From contig NZ_VSSB01000002.1 in assembly GCF_008122505.1 (NCBI RefSeq), positions 558,001-622,000 on the forward strand: DNA of 64,000 bases. The letters run 5' to 3'. The position numbers and the translations under genes are program-made. Below the pieces are notes generated by a model. The model searched no databases, had not been told where the DNA came from, and saw only the letters and a list, made by a program, of their open reading frames with translations. Every line of letters starts with the position of its first letter. The first letter of the stretch is position 1. The stretch is from Agromyces mariniharenae (lineage in GTDB: Bacteria > Actinomycetota > Actinomycetes > Actinomycetales > Microbacteriaceae). Shown piece by piece: positions 59,386-64,000 of the stretch.

Positions 59386-59961
59386 ATGACCGACAGCATC
59401 ACCGTCACGGGCGTCGTGGGCAGCGACCCCCGCCTCCACGTGACGACGCAGGGACTCGCGATCGCCTCGTTCCGGCTCGCATCCACGCGGCGCTACTTCG
59501 ACCGCGCCAAGGGCACCTGGGAGGACGGCGAGACCAACTGGTACACGGTCTCCGGCTTCCGCCAGCTCGCGAGCAACGCCATGGCCTCCGTGCACAAGGG
59601 CGACCGGGTGGTCGTGCAGGGGCGACTCCGCGTCCGGGCGTGGGAGAACGGCGAGAAGTCGGGCATCGCGGTCGAGATCGAGGCCGACTCGATCGGGCAC
59701 GACCTCGCGTGGGGCACCACGGTGCTGACGAAGGTTCGCCGCGAGGGGGCGGGCGAGGGCGGGCAGGCGACCGCCACCGGCGGGCCGGGCGAGTCGGGGG
59801 AGTCGAACGCGTGGCCCGGCGTCGAGCAGCAGGTCGCGGCCGACGTCGAGGATGGGTCGGATCCCGCCACCGACGGGCTCACCGAGGACTTCGGCGACGA
59901 AGACGGCGACGAGGTCGACGGCGCTCGGGAGGACCGCCCGCGGCTCGAACCCGTGTTCTGA
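59386..59961 (+). CDS. ssb: Single-stranded DNA-binding protein
   Basis: A 191-residue SSB: OB-fold with ITVTGVVGSDPRLH, ASFRLASTRRYF, NWYTVSGFRQLASNA and KGDRVVVQGRLRVRAWE, then a long acidic Gly-rich tail. The tail ends EDRPRLEPVF, not the DDDIPF-type tip used for partner binding, which suggests the paralogous, non-essential SSB type found in many actinobacteria. ATG at 59386 after GAGGAG. Confidence 0.88.
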   Translation: MTDSITVTGVVGSDPRLHVTTQGLAIASFRLASTRRYFDRAKGTWEDGETNWYTVSGFRQLASNAMASVHKGDRVVVQGRLRVRAWENGEKSGIAVEIEADSIGHDLAWGTTVLTKVRREGAGEGGQATATGGPGESGESNAWPGVEQQVAADVEDGSDPATDGLTEDFGDEDGDEVDGAREDRPRLEPVF

Positions 59962-60014
59962 GCTCGCGGCCTCGTCGACGACGCCGACCGGCCGGCAGCA
60001 GCACCTAGACTCGG

Positions 60015-60068
60015 CTCGGGCGGTCGCGGCCGCCGGAACGACTCGGGCGGTCGCACCGCCGGAACAGG
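60015..60068 (+). repeat. 27 bp tandem duplication in the 5' leader of the lipoprotein gene
   Basis: Two consecutive units beginning CTCGGGCGGTCGC and ending GCCGGAAC, differing by a small indel in the middle. The second unit can fold as GGCGGT-CGC-ACCGCC. They lie just after the TAGACT -10 (60006-60011), so they would be in the leader of the following gene. Confidence 0.65.
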
Positions 60069-60074
60069 GGAGCG

Positions 60075-60584
60075 ATGAACGGGCGCGTCGGAACGGTCGC
60101 GCTCCTCACGCTGGCGTGCGTCGCGCTCGCCGTGGGGGCGTCCGCATGCGCATCCGGAGGTCCAGCTCGCGACTCGAAAGGGACGCCGAGCGTGGAGGCG
60201 GGCCCGACGGTCGACCCGGTCGAAACGGATCCGCCCGCTCCGACGGCGCCGGCGACCCTCAGCCCCCAGCTGTCGGCCGCCGAGAACCTCGCGTTCTTCG
60301 ACGCGGTCAACCTCGACGTGATCTCGGCGAACGGCCAGGCGGGTGGGCGCGACTTCATCGACGCGCTCGCCGCGGCGGGCTTCGACAGGGCGCAGATGCA
60401 GGTCACGGCCGATCGCACGACCGTCGATCTCGCGGCCGACTCCGTGCAGTTCGCGGTGCTGTTCCAGGGCGAGTGCCTGGTCGGGCAGTACGGCCCGGCA
60501 TCCGGCGGATACCACAGCGCCGTGCGACCCGCCCTCGGCAGCGGCGGGTGTCTCGTGGGCGAGACACGCCCCATCGACTGGTAG
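60075..60584 (+). CDS. Putative lipoprotein of unknown function
   Basis: A 169-residue protein with a signal peptide (VGTVALLTLACVALAVGAS) and a probable lipobox GASAC; a Pro/Thr linker, then a domain with FFDAVNLDVISANGQAGGRDFIDALAAAGFDRAQMQVT and two late Cys residues that may pair. Similar to a small family I know only from Microbacteriaceae; function unknown. GGGG ribosome site before the ATG. Confidence 0.7.
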   Translation: MNGRVGTVALLTLACVALAVGASACASGGPARDSKGTPSVEAGPTVDPVETDPPAPTAPATLSPQLSAAENLAFFDAVNLDVISANGQAGGRDFIDALAAAGFDRAQMQVTADRTTVDLAADSVQFAVLFQGECLVGQYGPASGGYHSAVRPALGSGGCLVGETRPIDW

Positions 60585-60834
60585 GCGACCGAGCGGAATC
60601 TTCACTCGCCGTGAGAGCCACCACTCGACACCCGCCGGGTGAGGGATCATGCGACGTCCGGATAGCGGTCGCTGATGGCGTGGAGCTCGTCGATCTCGTG
60701 CGCCGAGAACCGAACCGTCCCGAGCATCGAACGCGACGACGTCGGCAGAAGCTGGTCTCGCAGCCCGGTAGGCTGGGACGCTGAAGTGCGCGTACGGGCC
60801 ACGATCGTATGCGACTCAAGACGTGAGGTTCTCG
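60585..60834. other. Intergenic region before ettA
   Basis: 250 bases without coding character. TAGGCT at 60769-60774 is a plausible -10 for ettA with a leader of about 55 bases. I see no strong hairpin or repeat. Confidence 0.5.
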
Positions 60835-62517
<1,683 letters not shown>

Positions 62518-62518
62518 C

Positions 62519-62995
62519 ATGCGCCTGCACGTGCCGACGCCGCTCCGCTGGAGCGACCTCGATGCCTACGGCCACGTGAACAACGCCCGGATGCTGAGCC
62601 TCCTCGAGGAGGCTCGCATCCAGGCGTTCTGGGTGAGCGACGACACGTCCGAGCATGCGGTCGGCGCGTCCACCGCGGTGCTCGACGCGACGCCCGGGGC
62701 GACCACGATCACGCTGATCGCGCGCCAGGAGGTCGAGTACCTCGCGCCGATCCCGTACCAGCGCCAGCCCGTCGACATCGAGCTGTGGATCGGCCACATG
62801 GGCGGCGCAAGCCTCGACGTCTGCTACGAGGTGTACTCGCCCGAGGGCATCGAGCCGCGCGTGCTGTACACGCGCGCGGTCACGACGATCGTGCTCGTCG
62901 ACGCCGCCACCGAGCGACCCCGCCGCATCGACGATCGCGAGCGCGCGGCGTGGGAGCCCTACCTGGGCGAGCCCATCACGTTCCGGCGCCGCTGA
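62519..62995 (+). CDS. Acyl-CoA thioesterase (4HBT hotdog family)
   Basis: A 158-residue hotdog-fold protein with the 4-hydroxybenzoyl-CoA-thioesterase signature RWSDLDAYGHVNNARML, EARIQAFWV and an RQEVEYLAPI strand. Likely hydrolyses short or aromatic acyl-CoA. ATG at 62519, directly after the ettA stop. Synteny with ettA is common in actinobacteria. Confidence 0.88.
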   Translation: MRLHVPTPLRWSDLDAYGHVNNARMLSLLEEARIQAFWVSDDTSEHAVGASTAVLDATPGATTITLIARQEVEYLAPIPYQRQPVDIELWIGHMGGASLDVCYEVYSPEGIEPRVLYTRAVTTIVLVDAATERPRRIDDRERAAWEPYLGEPITFRRR

Positions 62996-63001
62996 GGCGG
63001 G

Positions 63002-63523
63002 TCACTGCTCGAGCGGCTCGTCGCTGAACGAGCCCTCCCACACGGCACGGCTGCCCGATTCGCCGATCTGGAAGACGGTCCACCCGGCGCCCGCGGTCAC
63101 GGCCAGCGCGGCGACCGTGAGCACCGAGTTCACGGCGATGCGCAGCCCGCGGGACGGACGCCGTTCCTCCGTGCCCGTCGAACGTCGCGCGGCGAGCAGC
63201 TCGATCACGGCCCACGCGGACACGAGCACCGCGACGCCGAGCAGCGCCCACAGCCACGGCACGATGGACTCGCCGATGCTCGTGTGCGCCTCGATGAGCG
63301 GTGCCGCAGGAACACGCGCCTGCAGCCACTTGCCCGCCTCGATCGTCACGAGACCGAGCGGGACGAGCAGCACGGCCGCGATGAGGACGGGCAGCCACAG
63401 CACGCGACGCGCCGCCGGCCACGCGGCGATCACGATGAGGGCGAGCCCGACGAGCGGCACCAGCACGATGACCGCATGCACGAGCAGCACGTGCAGCGGG
63501 AGGTCGTCGACGATGTAATCCAT
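63002..63523 (-). CDS. DUF2231-like membrane protein
   Basis: A 173-residue protein with four hydrophobic segments, beginning MDYIVDDLPLHVLLVHAVIVLVPLVGLALI; the LHVLLVHAVIVLVPL pattern with paired His is typical of DUF2231 proteins, often near redox proteins. Ends 6 bases from the convergent thioesterase. Starts 9 bases after the Rieske gene on the same strand, so the two likely form an operon. Confidence 0.75.
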   Translation of the reverse strand: MDYIVDDLPLHVLLVHAVIVLVPLVGLALIVIAAWPAARRVLWLPVLIAAVLLVPLGLVTIEAGKWLQARVPAAPLIEAHTSIGESIVPWLWALLGVAVLVSAWAVIELLAARRSTGTEERRPSRGLRIAVNSVLTVAALAVTAGAGWTVFQIGESGSRAVWEGSFSDEPLEQ

Positions 63524-63532
63524 GGTCGCCGC

Positions 63533-64000
63533 TCAGGCAGTCGCCACGATGCGGTCGCCCGACACCGACACCGCGATCGGCGAGAGGGCCGCGAGCGCCG
63601 GCCCGTTGATCACGTCGCCCGTCGCGGCATCGAACTTCGAGCCGTGGCAGGGGCAGTCGAACTCCGAGCCCGCGGCGGCGACCACGCACTGCTGGTGCGT
63701 GCAGACAGCGCTGAACGCGACCACCTGGCCGGCCGCCGGCTGCGCGATGAGCGCCGGCTGGCCGTTGATCGTGGCGTCGATGCTGCCGCCGACGGGGACG
63801 TCGGCCAGGGCGGCGACGTCCTCACCCACTGGCGGTGCGTCGGGTGCCGCCGACGGGTCGGCCTGGGGCTCCTCCGTGAGGGTGGGCGACGGCGACGCCG
63901 TGGGTGACGAGGAGCCCTCAGGGGCATCCGTCGTGCAACCGGCGAGCGTGAGCGCACCGCCGACCGCGCCGACCGACCCGAGCGTCAGCATCGTGCGCCT
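63533..64000 (-). CDS. Rieske [2Fe-2S] lipoprotein, N-terminus cut by the window edge
   Basis: Iron-sulfur protein on the outer face of the membrane. The cluster ligands are complete: CTHQQC and CPCHGSKF. The visible N-terminus reads RRTMLTLGSVGAVGGALTLAGC, a twin-arginine signal with a lipobox, so the true start lies beyond the window and the ATG at 63991 is internal. A Ser/Pro-rich tether links the lipid anchor to the domain. The partner is unknown; the DUF2231 protein is adjacent. Confidence 0.88.
   Translation of the reverse strand, partial: RRTMLTLGSVGAVGGALTLAGCTTDAPEGSSSPTASPSPTLTEEPQADPSAAPDAPPVGEDVAALADVPVGGSIDATINGQPALIAQPAAGQVVAFSAVCTHQQCVVAAAGSEFDCPCHGSKFDAATGDVINGPALAALSPIAVSVSGDRIVATA

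Overview
The window is about 70% G+C, gene-dense DNA from an actinobacterium, most likely a member of the Microbacteriaceae (Agromyces/Microbacterium-like). This placement is inferred from gene order (rnhB-DUF2469-yraN-comM-dprA-xerC; rpsB-tsf-pyrH-frr-cdsA), GatCAB amidotransferase, GlgE-type glucan metabolism, DivIVA-type polarity proteins, many leaderless genes with TANNNT -10 boxes, and no mobile genes. It reads as a core chromosomal segment with both ends cut inside genes (lepB at the left, a Rieske protein at the right).

Layout. 1-7.0 kb: lepB, rnhB, DUF2469, a 325 bp gap with a tRNA-like fold, then yraN-comM-dprA-phosphodiesterase-xerC with overlapping stop/start codons. 7.0-14.7 kb: an M23-like protein facing rpsB-tsf, pyrH-frr-cdsA, a DivIVA-repeat protein, a transglycosylase-like protein, a small Cys/His protein and an alpha/beta hydrolase. 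14.8-20.5 kb: a PerM-type transporter and a long DivIVA/coiled-coil protein on the minus strand, then a membrane protein with an internal lipobox and a thioredoxin/TPR protein. 20.5-30.0 kb: glucan block (glgE-glgB, glgP, glgX-ybaK). 30.1-37.0 kb: cysteine desulfurase, mnmA, two paralogous membrane proteins (one with a calcium-binding-type repeat array), ligA. 37.0-46.8 kb: Tat phosphoesterase, AhpD-like protein, gatCAB, acyltransferase, a glycine-rich protein, dinB, a GerW-like protein. 46.8-50.5 kb: TPP riboswitch and a YkoEDC thiamine-precursor ECF transporter with an overlapping P-loop kinase. 50.5-64 kb: degenerate carboxypeptidase, metallopeptidase, tRNA-His with two extra 3'-half copies, orn, kinase, tRNA-Arg, antiporter, nadE, aldo/keto reductase and msrA from a shared divergent promoter, ssb, a lipoprotein, ettA, a thioesterase and two membrane/redox proteins.

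How the genes work together. Translation is heavily represented (S2, EF-Ts, RRF, EttA, GatCAB, MnmA, two tRNAs, a YbaK-type deacylase). The glucan genes form a complete maltose-1-phosphate route: GlgE elongates, GlgB branches, GlgX debranches and GlgP releases glucose-1-phosphate. The cysteine desulfurase beside mnmA suggests a local sulfur supply for tRNA thiolation.

The most unusual signals are the 63 bp tandem repeats derived from the 3' half of tRNA-His, a near-palindromic GCGGATGCCGC motif iterated through the whole window, a symmetric -10 element shared by two divergent leaderless genes, an internal lipobox in a 616-residue protein, and a riboswitch whose ribosome binding site sits in a clear sequestering hairpin.
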